The position numbers and the translations under genes are program-made. Below are positions 48,411 through 59,050 of a stretch of DNA of 64,000 bases, piece by piece. Where the stretch lies: contig OZ005611.1 of assembly GCA_963930655.1 (NCBI GenBank), positions 18,649,001-18,713,000 of the forward strand. The letters are read 5' to 3'. A model generated the notes under the pieces. That model did no database searches. It saw nothing but the letters and a program-made list of their open reading frames with translations, and had not been told where the DNA came from. Every line of letters starts with the position of its first letter. The stretch's first letter is position 1. The stretch is from Myrica gale. Its lineage: Eukaryota > Streptophyta > Magnoliopsida > Fagales > Myricaceae.

Positions 48411-49168
48411 TGATGTTAACCTCGCCAAGAATAATGAGACCCAACAACAATAGGGAACCCAAGATCGTTCTAGGACAGATCCGAATGGAAACCTCGACCT
48501 GTTGTTTATTAGAAACAAGAACCTCGGTATAAGGAAGACGCCACAAACGGTGGTGAAATTCCGTTTGATAAGTCAGGTTGAACGCCACGGGAAATCCCGA
48601 TAAGTTCGAATAATTCTTCAAAGAACCAAAGAGAATCACAAGACCTCTCAAATAATATTAATCTCAAAGTTGTGTTTCTCTACATGCCCAAAGGCCCTAT
48701 AAATATGCTTGGAACATCCCTCTAAGAATAGGAATCTAATTAAAATAGGACACTAGTTCAAATTTGAAATAAATTAAATGCTCCTAAAAATCCGACTAAG
48801 GAAAAGGGATAAACCAGCATTTGAAAAATGATTCAAATGCAAATTCAAACATTCCTAAAAATCTGGCTAAGGAAAATGGATAAACTAGCATTTGATTTTG
48901 AATTTAAATTCAAATCAAATATTCCTAAAAATTATGATAAGCCAGCATTTGAAATCCGGAATTTTATAGAACTTGAATCATGTTGACAATCTTTAGTTGA
49001 TCACGTGTATCATGCTCAATGGGCCTCCACGCATTTGCTTGAGCCCATGCCTCTTAAATTAGACCATTGAGTACATCTTTAAACTTCTTGGCTCGGTCTC
49101 GTGCCCTCGTAACCGTCCCAATTGGAACTTGAACAAGATCCTTCGAAGCAGTTTCTTGATCTCCATCA
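48411..49168 (-). repeat. 5' LTR of the Gypsy element
   Basis: The LTR is 758 bases long with termini TGATG and CATCA, homologous to 44189-44991 throughout. It contains only one copy of the 45-base unit that is duplicated in the other LTR. Confidence 0.85.
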
Positions 49169-49173
49169 GTTTG

Positions 49174-49250
49174 GCTGATCCCCAAATTAGGTAGCAACTG
49201 CACAACCCTGTCACGAGGGTAAAGGTGATTAAAACTTTCCAATTCATTAG
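49174..49250 (-). pseudogene. Possible host exon split by the Gypsy insertion
   Basis: The - strand frame just outside the element reads SFNHLYPRDRVVQLLPNLGI and ends SQT at the target duplication. It looks like real coding sequence. If the element and one duplication are removed, the frame continues for 11 codons into 44188-44147 and stops (RANTMGRILLY). With the element present, the frame instead runs into the LTR and stops about 38 codons later. I cannot prove a start or acceptor for this exon, but it could be the last exon of the - strand gene at 53-55 kb. Confidence 0.35.
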
Positions 49251-49614
49251 ATTAGAAACATCAAAGTGGTCATGTAATCCTTTTAAATTTCGATGAGATT
49301 AATATTAGTTTTCCAAAAGAAAAGACAAACAACTCATGGTCATAGATAAAATTCACTTAAACAAAGGCTCAGTAGCAATCTAGATTACAACCGTGGATAT
49401 GTGATAAAAACTTCAGAACGAAGATGGAGACTGGAATATGATCATTAACCATGCATATCCCCAAGAAGGCCCCAAGAGGGATCCAAAATATTGTATGTAT
49501 GGATCATATGAGTGAAACATGGTTAATATAATTGACCAAAAAAAAAAAAATACAGCCCTGTTGTGGTCAACTCCAAAATAAATTCCTTAAATAATAGGTA
49601 CGCATTTTCTATTA
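49251..49614. other. Intergenic or intronic, no feature seen
   Basis: This short unique AT-rich stretch between the two large insertions may be intron of the putative - strand gene. It includes an A-run near 49540. Confidence 0.4.
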
Positions 49615-50252
49615 CAATCTATCACGCCCCGACCGCAATCCCGTAGTGCCAGTGACAACTGCGAGCAATCCCAAAGGAAAGCTCCAGCGAACTTGATCAT
49701 ACTTAACAGCGGAATAAAAACCGAAAGAGAGACGGGCCATCAAACTCATAATAACTTAACTTCATAAAAGACTTCAAAGATTCGTAGCATCTTAGATTAC
49801 ATAATACATGAACAACACATCCTATAGGTGACAGATCACATCGATCAAAGTCACATCAACAAAACACGTAAAAATCTTTTTTCTCAGGACATGTAATCTT
49901 CCTGACTTCCTTCACTTGAAACATCTGGAATGATACATTTTTGAAAACTGTGAGTCAAAAGACTCAGTAAGGGAAAACGTAAACTTATAAACATGAGCTT
50001 ATGACTTGAACATGAAAAATCATAAGTAAACGTAAATCTTGATGTGCATGCATGCTTAATGGATATGCACATGCTCTTAAACTTGAAAACATGTTCTTGT
50101 ACTTAAAATGACACATGGTCCTTGAAAAATATTCTTCTCTTGACTTGTGCTACATACGCTCCATTTACCCCTGAAGTTAGGATTGTGCGTTCCCGTTGGA
50201 ACCGTCCCCTATTTCCCTTGGAGACATTACATCTGGTCGAGCTAGCCCACCT

Positions 50253-50375
50253 TCTCGCATTCGTCCTTCAGTGAGGCTAGACACGACCCTTGGAGGTTCA
50301 CACCTTCTCGCATTCGTCCTTCAGTGTGGTTGCACATACCTCTAGGATCACTCATCTTTCTCGCATTCGTCCTTC
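50253..50375. repeat. Triple TTCTCGCATTCGTCCTTC repeat
   Basis: Three copies of this 18-base phrase are spaced about 50 bases apart. Its reverse complement (GGACGAATGCGAGAAGG-like) occurs three times at 61551-61665 in the related copy. Confidence 0.8.
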
Positions 50376-50888
50376 GGTATGAGTGTCCTTCTTGATGGTA
50401 CGGTACTGACCAGAACCCCTTACTTATCTTGACGTAATCTTTCTTACTTTCATTGCATAAAACTTCTTTTAGAAAATCATGCAATGCTCGTGTCATGACA
50501 TGCTTGCTTATGATGTCATGCTTGTTCATGTAAAACCATGCTGTGTACCATTCCAGTTTTCGTAAAAATGTAAGTTGCTACTTACTTCCACTTACTTTGC
50601 GTCTCTTGATATTCAGATGGTGCTTCGCCTACAAGCGAGTTACATACGTTACATGATGTTTAAAGAATTAATCAAACAACATACAAATACTTCTAAGTGT
50701 CCTTGGTTTTCCAAAAATACATATATTTGAAATATGATTTCATTTACAAAATATTACTTTAACTAGTTTTCGTAAACAATTGAAGAAAGGCAATTAAACA
50801 TAAGCATCAAACATCTCCAATACGGTTGCTAAAGGAACCGCTATGCAATTCACTCAATCAACTAGGTACACTGATTCTTCCCATTGTC

Positions 50889-51080
50889 GAGCACCGGTCG
50901 AGCGCCTAGTCTCTGTCCAATTTTCATCTATTCTCGCTCGAGCGGCGGTTGAGCGCTAAGTCTCTGTATAAAAACTTTCAAGGCCGCTCGAGCACCTGTC
51001 GAGCGCTGGTCAAGCGGCACGACTCTGTCCAACATTTTCCTTAAGGCCGCTCGAGCACCTTTCGAGCGCTGGTCAAGCGT
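50889..51080. repeat. TCGAGC palindrome array in the 3.16-kb LTR
   Basis: Repeated units combine GCTCGAGC or GGTCGAGCG with the phrase TAGTCTCTGT or CGACTCTGTCC. There are about four units of 50-60 bases with around ten TCGAG or close variants. The array is far more GC-rich than the surrounding LTR. Confidence 0.75.
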
Positions 51081-52969
51081 GATGATGCCTAAAAACAGGG
51101 CACTAAAAACTCCCTATTCCAACAACTTAAACATGATTTCTAACTTGATTCTTTTGACCAATAACAAATCCACACAATTTATTTCATGCCTAAACAATCT
51201 CCAAGCACATTGACCACTCGGCCACATCAATGTCACTAACCTACATGTAACATTATTTCTCCATGATTTTTAACTAACCATTTCATTAAATATCATTAAT
51301 TTACCTCAAATCAGAAACATTATTTCATCTTATGAAGTCACAAAGTTCGGCATAACAACAACTTATATACATGCATAACATCATCTCCAATATTTAAACC
51401 AAGACACTACTTCTTAGCCCAAAACCATGGCTTTAACCCTTCCTCCATCAATCAACAACATCACAACCACAACTCCAACAATCCCAACCTAATCAGATCC
51501 AATATTCATGCATCTTCAAAGGAAAAAGAACACAAGACATTTGGCAAGACTGGAAGTCCATTCCTTTGAGAAAATCAAACCCTAACTTACCTTTCTAAAG
51601 CTGGATACAAGCTGATTAGGGAAACACCTAGCATAAGAATACCCAAAGTTAGATCTAGGAAAGAAAAGAGAAATGAGATGGACATACAAAGAGGAAATCA
51701 GATCTTCTTTTACCTCTTCCTCCTTCTGTCTTATTCAGCCAACACCAAAACTTCACTCTCTTGGCGTCTATCACTCTACCACCTCTTGTGTGACTGAAAA
51801 AGGCTAAGATGAGAGCAAGAAGGTAATGATAAGGCTGGAAATAATGTGGGGGATGAGTTGCTGGAAATGGTGTGAGAAAAGGGAAGGGAAACTTGGTGAA
51901 TTGAAGAGGGTTCGGCTAGAGAGAAAATGAGTGCAATGAAGTGAGCTGAAATGAAATGAGAGAACCAAGTGAGCTGAGATGAGAGCAGCTGCTGGAAGTG
52001 AGATGTGGGTGAGGTTGCTGCTGGAAGTGGCGTGAAGAAGAGAAAATGAGAAGCTTTGGAGAAGTGAAGAGTTCGGCCAAGGAAAAAGTGAGCTGAAATG
52101 TGAAAGGTGAAGGGTGAAGTGAAGTGAGGTGATGCTTGCCCATGTGACATGTCAGTGCATTAATTGGTTGTCCCCCTCTCTTTTCTATCTCTTTGCCTCC
52201 CATTCATTTCTCACGTGAACTCTACAAACTTCCCAACTTTCATTTGCTTTCTCTCTTCTCATGGAATCCTTTATAAGCTCACCAACTTATCTCTATTAAA
52301 CTACTCTATAAGCACACTAACTTATCACTTAGTTCTCCTAATAAGACTTAAGGCTAGCTAAAGAGATTAGGGTTACATAAAAAAAGACATGGGGAAATTT
52401 ACATGCACTAACATAGGATTTCACAACCATAGATTAATGTAATAAATTTTACTTAAAGAATTTCAGCGATCAATAAGAATTGAAATACTCTCCAAATATT
52501 CTTGGCATTTAAGTTAGTAAATCATTGTGGCATAATAATAAGAGGCCAATGGAAAATTAATTCATAAGGAAAATCTACCTTAGAGAATTACGGCCATGAT
52601 GAATATATCAAATTATACTAACATGATTTCACAACATAATGAAATACTTAGGAAAACTTATAATTCAAAATACCATAATCAGTTTAATATCTTACATTGG
52701 CCAAACAATAGCCCCTTGAATTTAAATCCAAAAACAATTACATAGAGTAAATAGCAAAATGAAATACGGGGTCTCACACAATCCGCACGGGATGATAAAT
52801 CAAACTGTCCATATCTGCTAGGCTATTTGTTCAGATGCAGCTGCTAGAAGTGCATAATATGGGCAACCTACTCCACGTTTTTTCCCCCACGAAGAAAAGA
52901 ATAAGGTATTTAAGATTTCAGAAAAGCAAAAAGGATGAAGAAGAATAACAGAGAAGAAGACAAACCTAC

Positions 52970-55200
52970 CTCCATTTTAGCATTTGATTTTTGTCCCATT
53001 GAAAAGAAAAACTCGGCTTCTACATATATCTAGTCACATACGCTGCAGTTATCAAAAAATCAGTCAATTAATTACCTCTAGAGATCAAAGGCTGAAGGAA
53101 ACATAACTGTGAAAACATCAGCTGGAAGACATAGAATTGCCAGGAGGATGTTGTTAATATATTAGCAAAATCTATGGCTTTACTTTAGAATTGCCAGCAA
53201 CCCAGAAAATACATTAACCGGATAATCTACATAAATACAAGCTCAGTACCTTAATATAAACAAACGACTAGGTGTATTATGGACTATAGCAGTTCAGACC
53301 ACTGTTTGCTTGAAGACTCTATGATACATTTCCAAATTCTTAGCATATAATAGGGCCATTATTTATTTTGAGGAGATACAACACAGTATTGCTGTTTAAT
53401 AGAGAATTGTCACAGATATTTAATTTTCCATGAGCACCAGAGACTACACAAGAATTTTATCAACCAAAAGTACCACTTACATCATTATCCGACTGCTGTT
53501 GACCATCTTTTAGAAACTTATTCTTTTCATTTGTAAAAAGCAGAGTGGTCTGTCCAGAAAAGTCCCAAATGCGTAACTGCACCATAAAAGAAGTTATAAA
53601 AAGTCAACTTCTTTTTAAACAATACCATGTCTAACTGGATACATGAGTACCAGCTCAGACTCCACACAACTTTGCAGGCTCTACTAAAGAGCTCACCTGC
53701 ATTCTCCTATGACAAATAAATATTAAATTAAGCTATGAAAATGTCTACAACACTCAATAAGCAAGAAAACATAATTATTCTAAATATGGCAATATATTAA
53801 TTAGAATATATGCAAGAAAAATGAAATCCAAATATTATAAGGGGTCATTACCAAGCACTGATCCCACTTTATCACCCTAAAGTACTAAAAGAACTATTTG
53901 AGTGTTTAAAACATGATAACAGAAGTCCATGCTTAATTAAGATTAGCTAATGCCTGCTCTTGAAGTATGACCTTTACATCAAGATTAGCCAATGCCGACT
54001 TTACCATAGCATTCATGGACTTGTTGCTTCCTTAATTATGTTGATGCACAATAACAAATGTTTACACTTTCATGTAGGATCAGAAAAATGCCATTGTCCT
54101 TATTCATGAAAAGATTTACAAATGTGTTATGTCAACATTACAATCGTAGAATTGTTTCAGATTTATGAAAATAGTATTATTAGACTGTTGAAAACTGCAT
54201 TGCTCTATTCAAGCCAATAGAATGAGTAACTCAACTTGCTACTGATATATTGATTGTAATGCCAGACTAGGTAAAAAAATGCAAAACCATGCTGAAGGCA
54301 TAAAGACCATCACTTTCAATGTATCTGAAGTTCCATATTTCATCAGAACATTTTCAATACAACATTCAAGATGAAAATAGACATACATATGCACACACGT
54401 TTTGTTGAGAAAGACTCTTAGCAAAAAAAAAAAAAAAATTTGTTGAGAAAGACTTCTTAACTTGAATCTTTGAAGGGGAAATACAATTATGCTATCTATC
54501 TTCGATAGTATGTAGAAGACTTTTCACTAACCACTTACTATTTGATTACAAAGCTGTACCTAGTCAATCACCTAAAGATTACCAGCAATTCTTGCGGCAT
54601 TAAAATCTGGAAGAGTAAGAAATTAACTGCAAATTTGAAAGCCATATGTGCAAATAAAATTGCGATCTACTTAAAGTAGAGCATAAAAGTTAAAAAGAGT
54701 TAAGAGCCCCATTGATCAAGAAAATGACACCTTCTTGGCTCAAACCTTAACTTTGGTATACTCCACAACCCAGCTAATTTTCCATTTCCAATACACGCCC
54801 TTCTAAGAAAGTATGAGAAAAAATTATAAAAAGGATTCTGGACTACCTGATTGGCTGAAGCAGTAGTTGAGATGGAATTTTTCGAGGGACAGATGGATAC
54901 CACAAATGGGGAATTTCTCCTAAAATCAGAACAAGTACCTCACGGTTAACTACAAATGGGGGCAAAATTTATTCCAAATTCCTGGCCCCTTAGACTCTAA
55001 CAAGATTCATGGATGAAACAAGGTACCTGTTAATTGTGGGAATACTGCCTTCGAGCTGATAAGCTGCGACTTCCCCTTTTGACTGTTGTCGAGCTTTCTC
55101 GACGAGCAAGACAACAGAGGTCAAAGAATGGATCTTTGCCAACAAAGATCAGATCGTCGACCTTAATATCTTGCCATAAACTCATTGGCGACGACGACAT
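52970..55200 (-). CDS. Putative spliced - strand gene, partial, WD40-like exon
   Basis: Candidate exons, all with AG and GT borders, are 55200-55027, 54919-54847, 53576-53481, 53106-53076 and 53019-52970. The third reads LRIWDFSGQTTLLFTNEKNK, which resembles a WD40 repeat. The last three join in one frame (DND|LCFLQPLISR|EAEFFFSMGQK). The first two join as EVAAYQLEGSIPTINR|RNSPFVVS, but in the first exon this frame has no ATG, and the frame with the ATG at 55200 hits a stop just before the donor. The 56-base intron between the last two exons is shorter than usual. No exons were found between 53.6 and 54.8 kb. It is a truncated, frameshifted or poorly predicted gene whose 3' part may continue beyond the LTR insertions. 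No family name is assigned. Confidence 0.3.
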
Positions 55201-55679
55201 TGCGTAGGTTCATCTATCTTGATGGACCCAGAGTGACGCTAAGAGTGACCGGGTTACCAGGAGATCGCGACCACTCATCTCGTCTCTTTTATTCGGAGAT
55301 GCGCCACTGAAGACATTGCAACCCACAAAACTCAGCGTTTAAAAGCGAATGAGTAATTTTAATTAAACATCGATGGATAGTAAATCTGCGTGGACGGAGC
55401 TTGTGCTCTACTGACAGGAAGCAGAGGATCGGGTTCTGTCGCGTGGCTGAAGCTCTGTTTTCCTGTAGTGTCTCATGTAACTACTCAGAAGGTTTAGTCT
55501 CAACCATTTGCTCCACCGAAAAAGTCTCTCGACGATAAAAAGTCTCTCGACGATAGTATGACATGTAATACACTTCAGTAATTCATGCAGAATCAGGTGA
55601 CTACTAAGAGTCAGAACACTCGGTCATAAATACGATGAGCACGATATTGAGTACCCTAAAGAAAAGAAATTTTTTAACA
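55201..55679. other. Possible leader or promoter of the - strand gene
   Basis: This is moderately GC-rich sequence without transposon signals, next to the putative first exon. On the + strand it contains two copies of AAAAGTCTCTCGACGATA at 55519-55554. No coding frame is seen. Confidence 0.35.
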
Positions 55680-56760
55680 TAGCCTCAGTCTAATCCTCAA
55701 GTATATTGGCAACATCAAAGACAAGTATATAATGTCTAAGAGAGAATATATTGAGACAACGAAGGCCGTTATTACTTTGAAAAGTGGAAAGCAAGTTCAT
55801 CGACCTGAGATATCCATGGAATGTCAAACAATTACCACGGCTCCTGAAGCTGCAATTGAGATTGATGAAGCCGAAGAAAAATAAGAGGAAGTGAGACCAT
55901 AATCAAAGAAGTCGATTAGTGTAGAGGCCGAGACTAAATGAGAATACCAACCTATGGTTCCTTATCCTTAGAGATTAGCAAATGGTCAAAAGAACAAGTA
56001 TTACACTGAGATTTAGGAGATCTTCAAGCAAGTAAAGATCAACATTCCACTTTTGGATGTGATACAACAAATTCCTTCTTGTGCAAATGTTTTGAAGGAA
56101 TTGTGCATAGCGAAGCGGAAGTTGAATGTGAAGAAGAAAGAATTCCTAACAGAGCAAGTTAGCGCATTGTTATTGAGTGAGACTCCTCAAAAGTTCAGAG
56201 ATCCCAACTCTCCTACTATTTTCATTATGATCGGTGAATCACGCTTTGAGAGACTACTTGATTCAGGGAGTAGTGTGAATTTGTTATGATTCTTAGTATA
56301 TGAGCATTTGGGGTTGGGAGAGAAGAAAAAGGCCTCCATTATGCTACAGTTGGCTGACAGATCAGTGAAGAAGCCGACGATGAGTATTATTGAAGATCTG
56401 TTGGTTCAGGTGGACAAATTTTACTATCCAGTGAATTTGTAGTTCTAGATATGCATCAACCAGACTCCATTATTTTCCATACACCTATCATTCTTGGATT
56501 TTCGCTCCTTGCTACTTCCAATGCATTGATCAATAATCGAAGTGGAGTACTGAAGCTCACATTCGGGAATATGACGTTGGAGATAAATGTGTTCAATGCT
56601 TGCAAGATGTCAAGTAGTTGTGGTGATTTTGAAGTGCATGCAGTTGATATGCTTGAGGACGTTGATGTATCAGACCTTTTATCAATTTTTTATTACGAGA
56701 GTGCATTCAAGGATGTCATGTCCGGTGTCCTTATATTAGTCTCTAAGCTCTCTTTGTAGT
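55680..56760 (+). pseudogene. Ty3/Gypsy gag-protease remnant (Athila/Tat-like)
   Basis: The clearest part is the + strand frame 56053-56289 (DVIQQIPSCANVLKELC, then KRKLNVKKKEFLTEQVSALL and LLDSGSSVNLL). It contains the aspartic protease loop with Asp at 56260. A stop follows, after which LQLADRSVKKP and EDLLVQVDKFYYPV continue the family pattern in broken frames, then INNRSGVLKLTFGNMTLEIN in another frame. The upstream part (55730-56050) gives damaged Gag. No polymerase follows and no LTR is identified, so it is a dead fragment. Confidence 0.75.
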
Positions 56761-57340
56761 AATATCCTTGAGATGTTTAAAGATTACTTATATTATATAG
56801 AAAAACTAGCATAAGACTTTATAAAATAAATATTCAGAAATAACTAAGAGAAATGGACGTCAAGTTAGAAGAAAATTAGAGAGACAATGTGTAACACCCC
56901 TCCCTTGTTTTTTTTTCATCTGTTTGATACATATCTTATGTATAATATATATTGCTAATGAGAGTTCTCTTATTTAAATTATTTCTTCCTTGTGCTTATA
57001 TTATTATTTCTCTTTGCACATTGTTATTTCTTTTAATTTGGAAAATTTAGTAGCGCATTTGTTTTCATAGTATTTCTTATTGAGCTTGATACTTGTGAAT
57101 ATTTGACACTATTGACATTAGGGGATTTAAGTTTACTAAATAGTTGGTCAAATGAGATTTACCTCTTGCTTTGTATTTATTTTATTACTTTCTTAAGAGT
57201 AGCAGAATGTATTAGGCTCTCCATTCACATGCTTTTAATATTCATATTATGTTATAACTTTATCTTGTGTCCAAATGTCTTGGCCGAATTTCATCTACTC
57301 TTTGCATTTAATGCATCTTATCACAGGTAGAACGAGCTAG
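56761..57340. other. AT-rich sequence after the Gypsy remnant
   Basis: The sequence TGTAACACCCCTCCCTTG at about 56890 looks like the start of an LTR of the TGTAACACCCC type, but no partner end was recognised. No gene is seen. Confidence 0.35.
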
Positions 57341-57372
57341 GGGCGATGGGGGGCAGCCGCCCCCCATCGCCC
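57341..57372. repeat. Perfect GC-rich hairpin, 14-bp stem
   Basis: GGGCGATGGGGGGC, a 4-base loop AGCC, then GCCCCCCATCGCCC. It lies 6 bases left of the target duplication of solo LTR B. The sequence resembles the G-rich subterminal part of some hAT elements, as at 27600-27640, but no element borders are visible. Confidence 0.85.
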
Positions 57373-57383
57373 GAAAATGTGTT

Positions 57384-59045
57384 TGTGAGTTTAATTAACA
57401 ACCCAAGAGGGAGGTGAATTGAGTTTTTGAAAAACTTATCACTTTTTCTATAAATATACAGATCTGAAAACTACCACTCTTTAACAAATAGGAATGTTGA
57501 TCTAAATGTGTCTAATGCTATGTCAAATATAAGCAATTAAAGATAAAACATAAATCTCTACAAGTATGAATATGAAACGATAAATGAGAGAGATAGAGTT
57601 AGAGAGACGACACCGCAATTTTAGGTGGTTCGGCCAATGCTTGCCTACGTCCACCCCCAAGGCTATTGACTTCCTTGGGCTTCCTTCACTATTCTCCAAT
57701 AGAAAATACACCTTAGCTTCCCGGGTGCTAAGGAACCTTTACAAAGTGTTTTCCAAGCTTACACTTCAACTCTCTCTCACAAATCCTCACAACCTAGAGG
57801 ATTTCTTCTACTCTCACAAGTAGGACCAAGTGTCTTTCCAACACTCAAATGTTTTACAAATGATGGTGACAATGAAGGCTCTCTAAGCCAAATTAGCAAA
57901 TGAAAAGCTCAAATCGTATGGAATGGCTCTCTAAGCCAAGTCAGCTAGTGGGAAAGCTCAATAGAGTGCAAGAAGACAAGATTATCAAAGGAAAGCTAAA
58001 GTTTGGAAGGTGTGAGTACAAGCCTTTTTAGTAGATACGGTTTTCCCTCTTCTTCAAAGCACTTTCTCTCTCTAGAAGTTAGGGCAAGGAGTGATTGCAA
58101 GTGTGTTGTCCATTCTTCAAGAAATCTCTCTCTCTTTTGAGGCTAGGTCGTCAATGATGAGTAAGAGAATGAGATTTGACAGTGAAGCTTTGGTCTTGAA
58201 CGAATCAGCAAGTGATTTCTTTGAATCTAACTTTCTCTCTCTTTGGAAGGATAGACGTTGAATGATGTTGCAAATCCTTCTTCTTCAAGAAACTTCTCTC
58301 CCTTTGAAGGCAACATCGTCAATGATGAGCAATAGAGGAAGATTGAACAATGAGAGCTTTGATATTGGAAGAATCAACAAATGAAAGACTTTGGATCCTG
58401 GATTTCTCTCTCTAGATGTTGCGCTTTTTATCGAGCTTCTTCTTCTCTCTCTCCATCGCGTTCTTCTTATAGTTCTTAGGTCTTCAACGGTCATAAAATG
58501 TTCTTCTTGTAAAGTTTGAGTGTCGTTGGAGGTCATTTGAGGCAATTTTGAATCACTTTGAACGATTTGGCGTCATTCCAGAATTTCTGCAAATTCGCAC
58601 TATGTGTCGACACATAGGTATGTGCTGACACATTAAAACTTGGTCTGAAAATCTTGTCTCGGGTGTTAGTGCAATGTGTCGACACTATGGTCTAATGTAT
58701 CGACACCATGAATTAAGCATTCTGGAGTAAGTGCAATGTGTTGACACATAGATTCAATGTGTCGACACTTATAAGTGCTGGAGAGAAAAATAGCAGCTTG
58801 AAAGTGTCCAATCTATTCCAAACTTCTTTAAACACCTACATTATGAAAAAATGATCTTATCAGCTTGTGTAATGGTGTTCAAGTGCACTTAGAAATATTT
58901 TAGAGAGATAAATCTCAATCCAATTGAAATATATCTTAGAAAATAGTGGATTGACAATGTAAAATCTAAAAGTCTTCAAAACTTAGAAACTTTGTTATCA
59001 TCAAAATCAATTATGGATTGTTTACAAAACAACCTTGGGCTAACA
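57384..59045 (-). mobile_element. Solo LTR B, related to solo LTR A
   Basis: On the - strand it begins TGTTAGCCCAAGGTTG and ends TTAAACTCACA. It is flanked by GTGTT (57379-57383) and GTATT (59046-59050), a duplication with one mismatch. It shares with solo LTR A the early GATTTTGATGAT phrase, the GGCCGAACCACC-type block, the final CCCTCTTGGGTTG-like tract and the CTCACA end. At 1662 bases it is longer, partly through a diverged tandem duplication of about 168 bases (CGTCAATGATGAG at 58148 and 58316). It has no internal domains. Confidence 0.68.
58603..58770. repeat. TGTGTCGACACA array in solo LTR B
   Basis: Six full or one-change copies of the 12-base palindrome TGTGTCGACACA lie within 170 bases. 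The first, at 58603-58614, is perfect. The spacers are 20-60 bases. Confidence 0.8.
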
Positions 59046-59050
59046 GTATT

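Larger units (their letters stand above)
44189..49168 (-). mobile_element. Ty3/Gypsy retrotransposon, CRM-like, internally deleted
   Basis: This is a complete insertion of 4980 bases with two LTRs (44189-44991 and 48411-49168) and the exact 5-base target duplication GTTTG (44184-44188 and 49169-49173). The LTR termini TGATG...CATCA are perfect inverted repeats, and TGATG starts are known for CRM chromoviruses. A tRNA-Met-type primer site and a polypurine tract lie in the right places for - strand transcription. Gag and integrase relics remain, but nearly all of reverse transcriptase and RNase H is gone. The last pol frame runs into the 3' LTR, another CRM trait. The lineage call is an inference from these features, not from a tree. 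Confidence 0.85.
49620..52778 (-). mobile_element. 3.16-kb solo LTR or LTR-like element
   Basis: The unit is bounded by the exact 5-base duplication CAATC (49615-49619 and 52779-52783). On the - strand it begins TGTGAGACCCCGTATTTC and ends GCGGTCGGGGCGTGATA, ends that I recognise as common in plant Gypsy LTRs. No Gag, protease, polymerase or integrase frame is inside, and no pair of shorter direct repeats marks internal LTRs, so a long solo LTR is the simplest reading. Internal features are three TTCTCGCATTCGTCC phrases at 50253-50370, a TCGAGC array at 50889-51080 and a tandem duplication of about 163 bases at 51830-52110. Related copies lie at about 61.2-62.05 kb and from 63294. Confidence 0.7.

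Noticed and set aside
51776-52203. - strand frames of 95-124 codons rich in His, Phe and Ser
   Set aside because: They fall within the 3.16-kb LTR and arise from its GA-rich tandem duplication.
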